DNA of 64,000 nt. Source: IDS-8 sp035304345. GTDB taxonomy: Bacteria > Pseudomonadota > Gammaproteobacteria > Steroidobacterales > Woeseiaceae. Made by a program: the position numbers and the translations under genes. The notes beneath the pieces were generated by a model. It was given only the letters and a program-made list of their open reading frames with translations, made no database searches and was not told where the DNA came from. How positions within the stretch are numbered: position 1 is the first letter of the stretch; each line of letters begins with the position of its first letter. The stretch covers positions 1 through 64,000 of the forward strand of contig DATGQE010000006.1 of assembly GCA_035304345.1 (NCBI GenBank). Reading direction: 5' to 3'. Of this stretch, positions 54,046-63,164 are shown in pieces.

Positions 54046-55230
54046 TCAGTCGCCGCTCGCGCGGTACCAGGCGTCGATCAAGGCGCGCTCGTCCTCGGTC
54101 ATCTGCGTGAGGTTGCCGATGGGCATGACGCCGAGCACGACGGTCTGCTGGTGGATGCGTAGCGCCTGGCTCTCGATCTGCCCGGCCGTGTCGAGGACGA
54201 CACCGCCGGGAGCCGCGGGGAACGCGGCGAAGGTCGGCTGCGCGGAGTGGCAGGTCGTGCAGCGGCGCTCGATGATCGGCTGGATGTCCGCGAGGGTGAC
54301 CGGTTCCGTGGCGGCGGCCCGCGTGCGCGGCGCCAGGGCGAAGGCGACCGCCAGCAGGATCAGGATCGCGACCGCGAGCGGCAGCGGCGACGCCCTGCCC
54401 TTGTGGCGCGCCACGAACCATACGCGGATCAGCGCGCCGGCGACCGTGAACGCGACCAGGATCAGCCAGTTCCACGCGTGGTTGTAGGTCAGCGCGAAAT
54501 GGTTGCTGATCATGACGAACAGCACCGGCAGCGTGAAGTACGTGTTATGCACCGAGCGCTGCTTCGCGCGCAGCCCGGGCACCGGATCCGGCGGCTCTCC
54601 CCTCTTCGCCGCGGCGACCATCTTGCGCTGACCGGGGATGATGACGAAGAACACGTTCGCCACCATGATCGTGCCGAGCGTTGCGCCGAAGTGGATGTAG
54701 GCGCCGCGCCCGCTGAAGACCTCGCACAGGCCCCACGCGAGCAGCACGATGAGCACGAGCAACACGCCTGCGAGCGCCGGCTCGTTGCGCCCGAGCGGCG
54801 AGCGGCAGAGCACGTCGTACACCAGCCAGCCGCCGCCGATGGCGAGCAGGGATATGCCGATGGCCTCTTTCGGTGACAGGCTCATCACCGCCTCGTCGAC
54901 CAGGTAGATCTCGGCCCCGCACCAGTAGATGACGGCCAGCAGGAACATGCCGGTCAGCCACGTGCTGTAAGCCTCCCACTTGAACCAGTGCAGGGTCTCC
55001 GGGAGCGCGGGCGGTGCGACGCGGTACTTCTGCGCGTGGTAGAAGCCGCCGCCGTGCACGGCCCAGAGCTCGCCCCCGATGCCTTTCTCCGCGTCTTCGC
55101 GCGCTTTCGGCGCCGCGAGGTGGTTGTCGAGCCAGATGAAATAGAACGAGGAGCCGATCCAGGCGATGCCGACCACGAAGTGCGCCCAGCGCGCGAGCAG
55201 GTTCAGCCAGTCGACGATGTACGCTTCCAT
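54046..55230 (-). CDS. puuD: Urate hydroxylase/oxidase PuuD, membrane protein with C-terminal cytochrome c
   Basis: A 394-residue protein: about eight membrane segments in the first 300 residues (RWAHFVVGIAWIGSSFYFIW, LDNHLAAPK, LWAVHGGGFYHAQKY, TYNHAWNWL), then a cytochrome c domain with CTTCH at about 325-329 and a later MPIGNLTQMT that can supply the Met ligand. This architecture is the bacterial PuuD that oxidises urate to 5-hydroxyisourate with electrons to the respiratory chain. It replaces a soluble uricase. Sits at the end of uraH-xdhA-xdhB-xdhC-puuD. Confidence 0.95.
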   Translation of the reverse strand: MEAYIVDWLNLLARWAHFVVGIAWIGSSFYFIWLDNHLAAPKAREDAEKGIGGELWAVHGGGFYHAQKYRVAPPALPETLHWFKWEAYSTWLTGMFLLAVIYWCGAEIYLVDEAVMSLSPKEAIGISLLAIGGGWLVYDVLCRSPLGRNEPALAGVLLVLIVLLAWGLCEVFSGRGAYIHFGATLGTIMVANVFFVIIPGQRKMVAAAKRGEPPDPVPGLRAKQRSVHNTYFTLPVLFVMISNHFALTYNHAWNWLILVAFTVAGALIRVWFVARHKGRASPLPLAVAILILLAVAFALAPRTRAAATEPVTLADIQPIIERRCTTCHSAQPTFAAFPAAPGGVVLDTAGQIESQALRIHQQTVVLGVMPIGNLTQMTEDERALIDAWYRASGD

Positions 55231-55263
55231 CGTTTGGATCGCCAGTTGTACGGGGCGCCCGCG

Positions 55264-56370
55264 TTACGGGCGGCGGAACAGATGCACGTTGTCGGTATTC
55301 CCGGTCGGGCCGGCATGCCGCGCATTCACGGCCGCCTGGATCGTCAGGAGCTCGGCGACGACCGCGATCGCGATCTCCGCCGGACGCTTGCCGCCCACGC
55401 CTTCGATGCCGATCGGGCAGGTCAGGCGCTGGAGCAGCATGGGCGGCAGGTCCGCCTTCATGCGTTGCTCGAACCGGTGGCGCTTCGTGCGCGAGCCGAT
55501 CAGGCCGACGTAGGCGAAATCGCCGCGCTCGAGCGCCGCCGCGCAGATTTCGAAGTCGAGCGGGTGATCGTGCGTCATCACCAGGTAGTACGCGCCCGGC
55601 GGCATCGCCGCGATCTCGCGCACCGGTTCGCCACTCTCGATCATGGTGACGTTGCCGGGAGCGACGGCCGGGAACACGCCGCGGCGGTTGTCGATCCAGC
55701 GGATCTCGCAGCTCAGTCCGGCCGACGCGGCCACCACGGCCGAGCCGACATGGCCCGCGCCGAACAGCGCGAGGGACATCTCGGGCACACCGACCGGCTC
55801 GAGCAGCACGTGAGACCGGCTTCCGTCCGGCGCGGTCGCCTCCGCTCGCCGTGCCGGGCCGCGATCGGCCAGCAGGCCGCGCGCCGCGTCCACCATGGGC
55901 TGTACGTGCACCGACGAGCTCCCGAAGATCCGGAACCCGTCGGCCGTCACGACGAGCTTCGTGCCCTCGTCGCCGACGGGCAGCTCGGTGGCGAGCACCG
56001 CGGCCCGCCGCTGCTCGTGACACTCGAGCAGGTGGCGGATCCAGTCCGTACGCGCATCGACGCGCTCGAACAGGACCTCGACGACGCCGCCGCAGCACTG
56101 GCCCATCCCGGGGCCCAGGGGAAACTTGTGCGTGAAAACCCGTGCGCCGACCGGCCCTTCCCCTGCGGCCTTCAACACCTCGCATGCGAGCTTCGCACAG
56201 CGGTGCTCCAGCACGCCGCCGCCGATGGTACCGGCGATCCCCTCGAGGTCTACGAGCATCTTCGCGCCCGGCTCCCGCGGGGCGGAGCCGCGCACGGACA
56301 GCACGGTGACGAGCACCGCGTCGCCCGCGCTCGCGGGGCGGGTGCGCAGGGCGTCGAGCCACGGGGTCAT
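55264..56370 (-). CDS. xdhC: Xanthine dehydrogenase accessory protein XdhC
   Basis: A 368-residue chaperone that sulfurates and inserts the molybdenum cofactor into XdhB. N-terminal VLVTVLSVRGSAPREPGAKM, GTIGGGVLEHRCAKLA and QCCGGVVEVLFERVDA; the C-terminal Rossmann part has LALFGAGHVGSAVV, the DHPLDFEICAAALE stretch and YVGLIGSRTKRHRFEQRM. It overlaps xdhB by four bases (ATGA). Confidence 0.95.
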   Translation of the reverse strand: MTPWLDALRTRPASAGDAVLVTVLSVRGSAPREPGAKMLVDLEGIAGTIGGGVLEHRCAKLACEVLKAAGEGPVGARVFTHKFPLGPGMGQCCGGVVEVLFERVDARTDWIRHLLECHEQRRAAVLATELPVGDEGTKLVVTADGFRIFGSSSVHVQPMVDAARGLLADRGPARRAEATAPDGSRSHVLLEPVGVPEMSLALFGAGHVGSAVVAASAGLSCEIRWIDNRRGVFPAVAPGNVTMIESGEPVREIAAMPPGAYYLVMTHDHPLDFEICAAALERGDFAYVGLIGSRTKRHRFEQRMKADLPPMLLQRLTCPIGIEGVGGKRPAEIAIAVVAELLTIQAAVNARHAGPTGNTDNVHLFRRP

Positions 56371-58892
56371 CGTTTCCTGCCTTTCGAGCCGCGCCTGAAG
56401 GGGCGCGCGTCGCGCGCGACACTGCGGCCGGTGGCGCTGCCGCCCGCCCGCGACGTACCCGCCCTGGCATCACGCGCGGTGCGCGCTGCTGCCGGCAGCG
56501 CAGCGGGTTCCCGGCCGCGGGCGGTCCTCGCTCCCCCGGACGCGACGGCCGCTTCACGGGCGGCGCGAACACGGTCGATCGCGGCCAGCACGCGCTCGGG
56601 AGTCGCGGGGGCGTCGAGCTGCGGGGAGACGCGGTAGTCCGCGACGCCGGCGATCGCGTCGCGGAGAGCGTGGAAGACCGACAGCCCCAGCATCAGCGGG
56701 GGCTCGCCTACCGCCTTGGAACGATGGATCGTCTTCTCGCGGTTGGCGGCCGATTCCATGATCCGCACCCGCCAGTCCACCGGCAGGTCGGAGCAGGTCG
56801 GTATCTTGTAGGTGCTCGGCGCGTGCGTCGCGAGCTCGCCCGCGTCGTTCCACCAGAGCTCCTCGGACGTGAGCCAGCCCATCCCCTGTATGAACCCGCC
56901 CTCGATCTGCCCCAGGTCGAGTGCCGGATTCAGCGACCGGCCGCAGTCGTGCAGGATGTCGACACGCAGCAGCCGGTACTCGCCCGTGAGCACGTCGACG
57001 ATCACCTCCGAAACGGCGGCCCCGTAGGCGAAATAGAAGAACGGCCTGCCCGTGAACGTCCCGCGTTCGTAGTGGATCTTCGGCGTGCGATAGAACCCGG
57101 TCGCCGACAGCGAGACGCGTGCGAGCCACGCGAGCCGCACGAGCTCGGCGAAACCGACCACCTCGCTTCCTACGCGGACCTCGTTGTTGCGGAACTCCAC
57201 CTCGCCCTCGGCGCATCCGAAGTGCCCGGCCGCGAAGCGGATGAGGCGCTTCCTGATCTTGCGCACGGCGGCCTGCGCCGCCTTGCCGTTCAGGTCCGAC
57301 CCGCTGGAGGCCGCGGTTGCCGAGGCGTTAGGCACCTTGCTCGTGTCGGCAGCGGTGATCTTGATCCGGTCGATGTCGATCTGCAGCTCCTCGGCCACGA
57401 CCTGCGCCACCTTCGTGAGCAGCCCCTGCCCCATCTCGGTGCCGCCGTGGTTCAGGTGCACGGTGCCGTCGGTATAGACGTGCAGCAGCGCGCCTGCCTG
57501 GTTCAGGTGCGTCGCGGTGAACGAGATGCCGAACTTGACGGGCGTCAGCGCAATGCCGCGCTTCAGCCACGGGCTCTGTACGTTGAACGCGCGTATCGCC
57601 TCGCGCCGGCGCGCGTACTCCGAGGTCTGCTCCAACCGGCGCACGATCTCGTGCAGCACGTTGTCGCCCACCTTCTGCCCGTACGGCGTGACGTCGCGCT
57701 CGCCGATGCCGTAGAAGTTGCGCTTGCGCACCTCGAGCGGATCCAGGTGCAGGTGCCGCGCGATCTCGTCGACGACGTGTTCGATGGCGAACATGCCCTG
57801 GGGCCCGCCGAAGCCGCGAAACGCCGTGTTCGACACCGTGTTCGTCCTGCACCGGTGCGAGACGATCGTGACGTGCTCGAGGAAGTACGCGTTGTCCGAG
57901 TGGAACATCGCGCGATCGTTGATCGCACCGGAGAGGTCGGCAGACCGCCCGCAGCGGGATACGAGGCGCAGCTCGATGCCCTGGATCAGGCCGCTGTCGT
58001 CGAAGCCCACGTCGTAGTCGATCACGAAGTCGTGCCGCTTGCCGGTCAAGAGCATGTCGTCGTCGCGGTCGAGGCGCAGCTTGCACGGCCGGCCCGTCTT
58101 CCAGGCCATGACCGCGGCGATGCAGGCGATCAGTGCCGCCTGGCTTTCCTTGCCCCCGAAAGCGCCGCCCATGCGGCGGCAGGACACGACGACGTCCTTC
58201 GCCTGGCGGCCTAGCGCCGCCGCCACGAGCTGCTGCACCTCGCCCGGGTGCTGGGTCGAGCTCCAGACCACGAGGTCGCCGTCCTCGGCCGGCAGCGCCA
58301 TCGCAACCTGCCCTTCGAGGTAGAACTGGTCCTGGCCGCCGCAGCGCACGCGGCCCTGCAGGCGGTGCCGCGCGCCCGCGAGCGCTTGGCGGCTGTCGCC
58401 GCGGCGGATCGTCTCGGTCGGCAGCACGAAGGACTGCCTCTCGAGCGCGGTGAGCGGATCGAGAATCGTCTCCAGCTCCTCGTAGTCGACCTGCGCGAGC
58501 CGGGCGGCGCGGCGCGCGGCCATCGGGGACGTCGCCGCCACCGCGAACACCGCCTGCCCCGCGTACTCCACGAGGCCGGGTGCGAGGATCGGGTCGTCGT
58601 GCACCACCGGACCGCAGTTGTTCTCCCCGGGAACGTCGTCGGCAGTGATGACGTCGACGACACCCGGTGCGCGGCGCACGCGATCGAGGTCGAGCGAGCG
58701 GATGCGCGCGTGAGGCTTTGCGCTGAGGCCGACCGCGACGTGCAACAGGCCGCGCGGCTCCGGCAGGTCGTCCGTGTACAGCGCCTCCCCGCTGACGTGC
58801 AGCCGGCTGCTGTCGTGCGGAATCGCCTGCCCGACGCCGCCGGCGATCGCCCCGGTCGCCGCGCGCTGCTCAGGCGAGCTTCTGGCGTCCAT
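56367..58892 (-). CDS. xdhB: Xanthine dehydrogenase, molybdenum-binding large subunit
   Basis: An 841-residue subunit oxidising hypoxanthine and xanthine to urate. Molybdopterin-site blocks: GGQDQFYLEGQVAMALP, RRMGGAFGGKESQAAL, TNTVSNTAFRGFGGPQGMF, GTEMGQGLLTKV and the catalytic Glu in KAVGEPPLMLG. The last 58 residues are a basic Ala/Arg/Gly tail not expected in the family; part of it is encoded by a REP-like copy. The start overlaps xdhA by 23 bases, the stop overlaps xdhC. Confidence 0.95.
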   Translation of the reverse strand: MDARSSPEQRAATGAIAGGVGQAIPHDSSRLHVSGEALYTDDLPEPRGLLHVAVGLSAKPHARIRSLDLDRVRRAPGVVDVITADDVPGENNCGPVVHDDPILAPGLVEYAGQAVFAVAATSPMAARRAARLAQVDYEELETILDPLTALERQSFVLPTETIRRGDSRQALAGARHRLQGRVRCGGQDQFYLEGQVAMALPAEDGDLVVWSSTQHPGEVQQLVAAALGRQAKDVVVSCRRMGGAFGGKESQAALIACIAAVMAWKTGRPCKLRLDRDDDMLLTGKRHDFVIDYDVGFDDSGLIQGIELRLVSRCGRSADLSGAINDRAMFHSDNAYFLEHVTIVSHRCRTNTVSNTAFRGFGGPQGMFAIEHVVDEIARHLHLDPLEVRKRNFYGIGERDVTPYGQKVGDNVLHEIVRRLEQTSEYARRREAIRAFNVQSPWLKRGIALTPVKFGISFTATHLNQAGALLHVYTDGTVHLNHGGTEMGQGLLTKVAQVVAEELQIDIDRIKITAADTSKVPNASATAASSGSDLNGKAAQAAVRKIRKRLIRFAAGHFGCAEGEVEFRNNEVRVGSEVVGFAELVRLAWLARVSLSATGFYRTPKIHYERGTFTGRPFFYFAYGAAVSEVIVDVLTGEYRLLRVDILHDCGRSLNPALDLGQIEGGFIQGMGWLTSEELWWNDAGELATHAPSTYKIPTCSDLPVDWRVRIMESAANREKTIHRSKAVGEPPLMLGLSVFHALRDAIAGVADYRVSPQLDAPATPERVLAAIDRVRAAREAAVASGGARTARGREPAALPAAARTARDARAGTSRAGGSATGRSVARDARPFRRGSKGRKR
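56470..56492 (-). repeat. REP-like element inside the 3' end of xdhB
   Basis: Minus strand from 56492: GCAGCAGCGCGCACCGCGCG. It matches the intergenic copies (compare 19132 downward) but here is translated as part of the xdhB tail, about residues 800-808 (AAARTARDA). It suggests that repeat sequence has been captured into the coding region. Confidence 0.55.
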
Positions 58893-60402
58893 ACGCGTAC
58901 ACCGTCGTTGCGAGCTCGCCCGAGGTCTCGAGCCAGAAGCGGTACAGCAGGTTCGTGGCCACGCGCCGCCGGTACTCTGCCGACGAGCGCATGTCCGTGA
59001 GCGGCGTGAAGTCCTGCTCCAGCGCGCCCATCGCCTGCTGCACCGCCGGCTCGTGCCATTGGCCGCCCGCGAGCATCCGCTCGCACGCGGCGGCGCGCTT
59101 CGGAATCGCGGCCATGCCGCCGTATGCCGCGCGGAACTCGCGGACTCCTGCGCCGTCGAGCTCCAGCCGGAACGCGGCGCAGACCGCGGAAATGTCCTGG
59201 TCGAAGCGTTTCGACACCTTGTACGCGCGCACGACCGTCCGATCGCGGCGCCGCGGGATGCGCACCGCGACCAGGAATTCGCCGGAAGCGAGAGCCGTCT
59301 TCCGGTAGGCAAGGTAGAAATCGCCGAGCGGCAGCTCGCGCACCGCCTCGCCCCGCCGCAGCACGAGCGTCGCATCCAGCGCGAGCAGCACCGGGATCGA
59401 GTCGCCAATCGGCGAGCCGTTCGCGACGTTGCCGCCGAGTGTGCCCGCGTTACGGATCGGCGGCGAAGCGAACCGCAGGAAGAACTCCTCGAGCTCGGGG
59501 TACTCGGCGAGGATTGCCGGTATCGCGTCCGTGAGCGTCGCGCCGGCGCCGATCTCCACGTGCGCCGCCTCGCGCCGGATCGCGGAGAGTGCCGCCACGC
59601 CGCCGGTGTGAATGACGGTGCTCAGCTCGCGCAGGCCCTTCGTCACCCACAGCGCGACGTCGGTGCCGCCGGCGAGCAGGACCGCATCCGGGTGGGCGAT
59701 CACCAGGTCCGCGAGCTCATCCAGCGTCGCCGGTGCGAAGAAGCGGCGCTGGCCGTGCTCGATGGCGAGCGAACCCGATCGCGCGAGCGATGCGAGGCGT
59801 GCCGCGCGTTGCGCTTCGTCGGCCCCCGCGGGCGTTCCGTGCGGCGCGACCAGCCAGTCGCCGCCCACCTCCGCGGCACCGAGCCGGTACATGGCTTCGG
59901 CGGCGCGTACGATCGGCGCGTAGCCGGTGCAGCGGCACAGGTTGCCGGCGAGCGCATCGTCGATCTCGCGGCGCGTCGGGTTCGAAGCGTTCTTGTACAG
60001 GGCGAACAGCGACATCACGAACCCCGGCGTGCAGAAGCCGCACTGCGAGCCGTGGCAGTCGACCAGCGCCTGCTGCACCGGGTGCAGCCGTCCGCCGGGA
60101 GCGCGCAGGCTCTCGACCGTGAGAAGCTCCTTGCCGTCGAGCGTGGGGAGGAAACGGATACAGGCATTGACCGCGCGAACGCGCAACCCGCCGCCGCCCG
60201 GATCGGGCTCGGCGAGTGCCACCGTGCACGCGCCGCAATCCCCCTCGGCGCAGCCTTCCTTGGTCCCGGTGCGGCCGAGGTCCTCGCGCAGGAACTGGAG
60301 CACCGTGCGCGTGGGATCGGGCCCGCGGAGCTCGATCACCTCGGCGTCGAGCACGAACCTTACGGTGTCGGCTCGCTCGGCGCTGGCATGATCGATGGGC
60401 AT
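58870..60402 (-). CDS. xdhA: Xanthine dehydrogenase, iron-sulfur and FAD small subunit
   Basis: A 510-residue subunit. Two 2Fe-2S clusters: CAEGDCGAC near residues 50-58 with a fourth Cys later, and CGFCTPGFVMSLFAL with CRCTGYAPI. The FAD domain (about 190-370) shows LLAGGTDVALWVTKGL and GTLGGNVANGSPIGDSI. It takes electrons from the molybdenum subunit to NAD. It follows uraH by 15 bases. Confidence 0.96.
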   Translation of the reverse strand: MPIDHASAERADTVRFVLDAEVIELRGPDPTRTVLQFLREDLGRTGTKEGCAEGDCGACTVALAEPDPGGGGLRVRAVNACIRFLPTLDGKELLTVESLRAPGGRLHPVQQALVDCHGSQCGFCTPGFVMSLFALYKNASNPTRREIDDALAGNLCRCTGYAPIVRAAEAMYRLGAAEVGGDWLVAPHGTPAGADEAQRAARLASLARSGSLAIEHGQRRFFAPATLDELADLVIAHPDAVLLAGGTDVALWVTKGLRELSTVIHTGGVAALSAIRREAAHVEIGAGATLTDAIPAILAEYPELEEFFLRFASPPIRNAGTLGGNVANGSPIGDSIPVLLALDATLVLRRGEAVRELPLGDFYLAYRKTALASGEFLVAVRIPRRRDRTVVRAYKVSKRFDQDISAVCAAFRLELDGAGVREFRAAYGGMAAIPKRAAACERMLAGGQWHEPAVQQAMGALEQDFTPLTDMRSSAEYRRRVATNLLYRFWLETSGELATTVYAYGRQKLA

Positions 60403-60417
60403 GGGATCACCGGGTCA

Positions 60418-60765
60418 TCAGCTTCCGCGGTAAGTCGTCCAGCTCCAGGGCGAAACCAGCAGGGGCACGTGGTAGTGGGAATCTCCGCCGAGGTTCACCC
60501 GCACCACGACCTCGTCGAGGAACGGGGGATCGCCGCGCGCAGCCTTGCACGCCGCGAAATAGTCGCCGACGAGGAACTCGAGCTCGTAACGGCCGGGGCG
60601 CCACGTCTGCGCGTCCAGGAGCGGCTTGTCGGTGCGCCCGTCGGCGTTGGTGACGGCCGTCGCGACCAGGTGCCTCCCGTTCTCCAGAGAAAACAGCTTC
60701 ACCGTCACGCCGGCGCCGGGGCGGCCATGGGCGGTGTCCAGCACGTGTGTCGTCAGGCGTCCCAT
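60418..60765 (-). CDS. uraH: 5-hydroxyisourate hydrolase
   Basis: A 115-residue transthyretin-like enzyme hydrolysing 5-hydroxyisourate to OHCU. Family marks: LTTHVLDTAHGRPGAGV at the start, GRTDKPLLD, RYELEFLVGDYF, FLDEVVVRVNLGGDSHYHVP and the C-terminal YRGS tetrapeptide. First gene of the uraH-xdhABC-puuD unit; the 117-base gap to the right holds divergent promoters for it and the gluconate-dehydrogenase-like operon. Confidence 0.96.
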   Translation of the reverse strand: MGRLTTHVLDTAHGRPGAGVTVKLFSLENGRHLVATAVTNADGRTDKPLLDAQTWRPGRYELEFLVGDYFAACKAARGDPPFLDEVVVRVNLGGDSHYHVPLLVSPWSWTTYRGS

Positions 60766-60882
60766 TTACGGCCATTCTAGCAGGCTCCCCGGTCGGCCCC
60801 CTGCAGGCGCCGGCGCCCGTCCCCGGGGCGCCGGAAATGCGGTTGTGCTAGTTTTGGGGCAGCAGGCGGCACGGGAGTTGGA

Positions 60883-61479
60883 ATGGACGGCGATGGCCTC
60901 ACGCGCCGGGGCTTCGTGCAAGGCTCGGGCGCGGTGGCGGCGGCGGCTTTCGCCCGCCTCGGAGCTGCCGGAGTGCTGGCGCTGGGCCAGGCCGCGTGCC
61001 GCGCCCGGGACGAGGGCGCCGCTTTCACCACGCTCACGGCCGCCGAGGCCCGCGAGCTCGAAGCGATCGCCGCACGCATCCTGCCCGCCACGGACACGCC
61101 GGGCGCGCGCGAAGCCGGCGTGGCCTGGTTCATGGACCGGGCCCTGGGCTCGTTCATGCAGTCGAACCTGCCCTTCGTGCGCCAGGGGCTGCGCGCCTTC
61201 CAGGAGGCGATTCCGGCCACCTACCCCGGCGCCCGCGCGTTCTCCGATCTCGACGAAGCCGACCAGGATGCGTGGCTCGCGCCGCACGAAGGACAGCCGT
61301 TCTTCGAGCTCGTGCGCCTGCTCACGGTGGCGGGGTTCCTCGGCATGACGTCCTACGGCGGCAACCGCGACCACGTCGGCTGGACGCTTCTCGGGATCGA
61401 TCCGGCAGCGCACACGCATACCCATCCTTTCGGCTGGTACGACGCGCGGGCGGCGCGCGGCGAACCCGATGACGCCTGA
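60883..61479 (+). CDS. Gluconate 2-dehydrogenase subunit 3-like protein, Tat-exported
   Basis: A 198-residue protein starting with a twin-arginine signal (LTRRGFVQGSGAVAAAAF, residues 5-22). The mature part matches the gamma subunit of membrane-bound GMC dehydrogenases: ARELEAIAARILPATDTPGA, FQEAIPATYPGARAFSDL, FLGMTSYGGNRDHVGW. Such a subunit carries its GMC partner across the membrane by co-export. The partner gene follows with an 11-base overlap. Confidence 0.9.
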   Translation: MDGDGLTRRGFVQGSGAVAAAAFARLGAAGVLALGQAACRARDEGAAFTTLTAAEARELEAIAARILPATDTPGAREAGVAWFMDRALGSFMQSNLPFVRQGLRAFQEAIPATYPGARAFSDLDEADQDAWLAPHEGQPFFELVRLLTVAGFLGMTSYGGNRDHVGWTLLGIDPAAHTHTHPFGWYDARAARGEPDDA

Positions 61480-63139
61480 GCAGCCCCCCTTCCCCGCGCG
61501 CGAGCCGGTCGATTTCGCGATCATCGGCGCCGGCGCCGCCGGCGGCATCTTCGCCCGCGAGCTCGCCGCCGCGGGGTTCGACGTCGTGCTGTTCGAGCAG
61601 GGGCCCTTTCGCCGGGCGAGCGATTTCACGCACGACGAGATCGCGGTGATGCTCAACTCGGAGCTTTTGGGAGGCGGGGCCGCGGTGCACGGGCAAACGT
61701 TTCGCGACGACCCGGGCAAGACGGCGCAGGTGCCGGCAGGAGGACCGCCGCCCGCCATGTACGCCCAGGGCGTCGGTGGCAGCACCGTGCACTTCTCCGG
61801 GAACTTCTGGCGCTTCCGCGAGAGCGATTTCCGCGAGCGCAGCCTCCTCGGCCCGATCGCGGGCACCAACTTCGCCGACTGGCCGATCACGTACGAGGAG
61901 CTCGAGCCCTGGTACACGAAGGTCGAGTGGGAAATCGGCGTCTCGGGCGCGCCCGGACCCTCCGACCCGCCGCGATCGAAGCCGTACCCGCTGCCGCCGA
62001 TGCCGGTGAAATCCGCGGGCGTGCTCCTGGAGCGCGCGGCGCGGAAGCTCGGGCTGACCGCCCAAGCCGCACCGCTCGCGATCCTGTCGCAGCCCTACCG
62101 GGGCCGTGCGGCCTGCGTCAACTGCGGCTGGTGCCTGGGCTTCGGCTGCGAGGTCGGCGCCAAGTCCTCCACGCTCGCCGCGCTGATCCCGGACGCGCTC
62201 GCGACCGGCCGCCTGGAGATCCGCAGCGAATGTGCCGTCTACCGGCTGGAAACGGACGCGCACGGCCGCGTGAGCGACGTCCTGTACTACGATGCCGAGC
62301 GGCGCGAGCAGGGGCAGAAAGCACGCGCGGTCGTCCTGTGTGCCAACGGCGCGGAGACGCCGCGGCTGCTGCTCGCCTCGGCGAGCGGGCGTTTCCCGGA
62401 CGGGCTGGCGAACTCCAGCGGCTACGTCGGCCGCAACCTGATGTGGAACTGCCACGGTGAGGCGCGCGGCGTCTTCGAGCACCCGCTGAACGAGCACAAG
62501 GGCGTGCAGACCACGCGCATCATCCTCGATTTCTACGAAGCGGATCCCGCCCGCGGCTTCTATGGCGGCGGCGGCCTGGACGCACGCCCGTTCCTCTCGG
62601 CCGGCCCGATCATGCACGCGCTGCTGGGCATGCCGCCCGACCTGCCGCGCTGGGGTGCCGAGTTCAAGGAGTGGCTCGCGTGGTCGTTCACCCGCCAGAT
62701 GATGATCCTGGCGAGCACCACGTCGCTGCCGCTGGACCGCAACAACATCACGCTCGACCCGACGCACCAGGACGCGTGGGGACGCCCGGCCATTCGCGTC
62801 ACCTACCGGGATCACGACGACGACCTCGCGACGGCGCGCTTCCTGCAGGAGCACGCGATGGCCCTGCTGGACGCCGCCGGTGCGAAGCGCGCATGGGCCA
62901 CACCGGTCGCGCCGCAAACGATCGGCGCGCACCTGCTCGGCACGTGCCGCATGGGCGACGACCCGGAAACCTCGGTGACCGACCGCTGGCATCGCAGTCA
63001 CGACGTGCCCAACCTGTTCGTCTGCGACGGGTCGAGCTTCGTGACCTCGGGCCGCGGCCAGCCGACCGAGACCATCATGGCGCTCGCGTTCCGCGCCGCC
63101 GATTACATCGTACGCGCCGCGCGCGCGAACGAAATCTGA
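61469..63139 (+). CDS. GMC-family FAD oxidoreductase (sugar/alcohol dehydrogenase large subunit)
   Basis: A 556-residue flavoprotein: FAD-binding DFAIIGAGAAGGIFARELAA near residue 15-35, GVGGSTVHFSGNFWRF, CVNCGWCLGFGCEVGAKSS (an unusual Cys cluster at about 213-227) and, near the end, GTCRMGDDPE and LFVCDGSSFVTSGRGQPTET. It has no signal of its own and would be exported with the Tat subunit upstream. Substrate may be gluconate, another sugar or an alcohol. The usual third subunit, a cytochrome c, is not encoded next to it. Confidence 0.92.
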   Translation: MTPEQPPFPAREPVDFAIIGAGAAGGIFARELAAAGFDVVLFEQGPFRRASDFTHDEIAVMLNSELLGGGAAVHGQTFRDDPGKTAQVPAGGPPPAMYAQGVGGSTVHFSGNFWRFRESDFRERSLLGPIAGTNFADWPITYEELEPWYTKVEWEIGVSGAPGPSDPPRSKPYPLPPMPVKSAGVLLERAARKLGLTAQAAPLAILSQPYRGRAACVNCGWCLGFGCEVGAKSSTLAALIPDALATGRLEIRSECAVYRLETDAHGRVSDVLYYDAERREQGQKARAVVLCANGAETPRLLLASASGRFPDGLANSSGYVGRNLMWNCHGEARGVFEHPLNEHKGVQTTRIILDFYEADPARGFYGGGGLDARPFLSAGPIMHALLGMPPDLPRWGAEFKEWLAWSFTRQMMILASTTSLPLDRNNITLDPTHQDAWGRPAIRVTYRDHDDDLATARFLQEHAMALLDAAGAKRAWATPVAPQTIGAHLLGTCRMGDDPETSVTDRWHRSHDVPNLFVCDGSSFVTSGRGQPTETIMALAFRAADYIVRAARANEI

Positions 63140-63164
63140 CCAATCCAGACAGGGGGGATCATCG

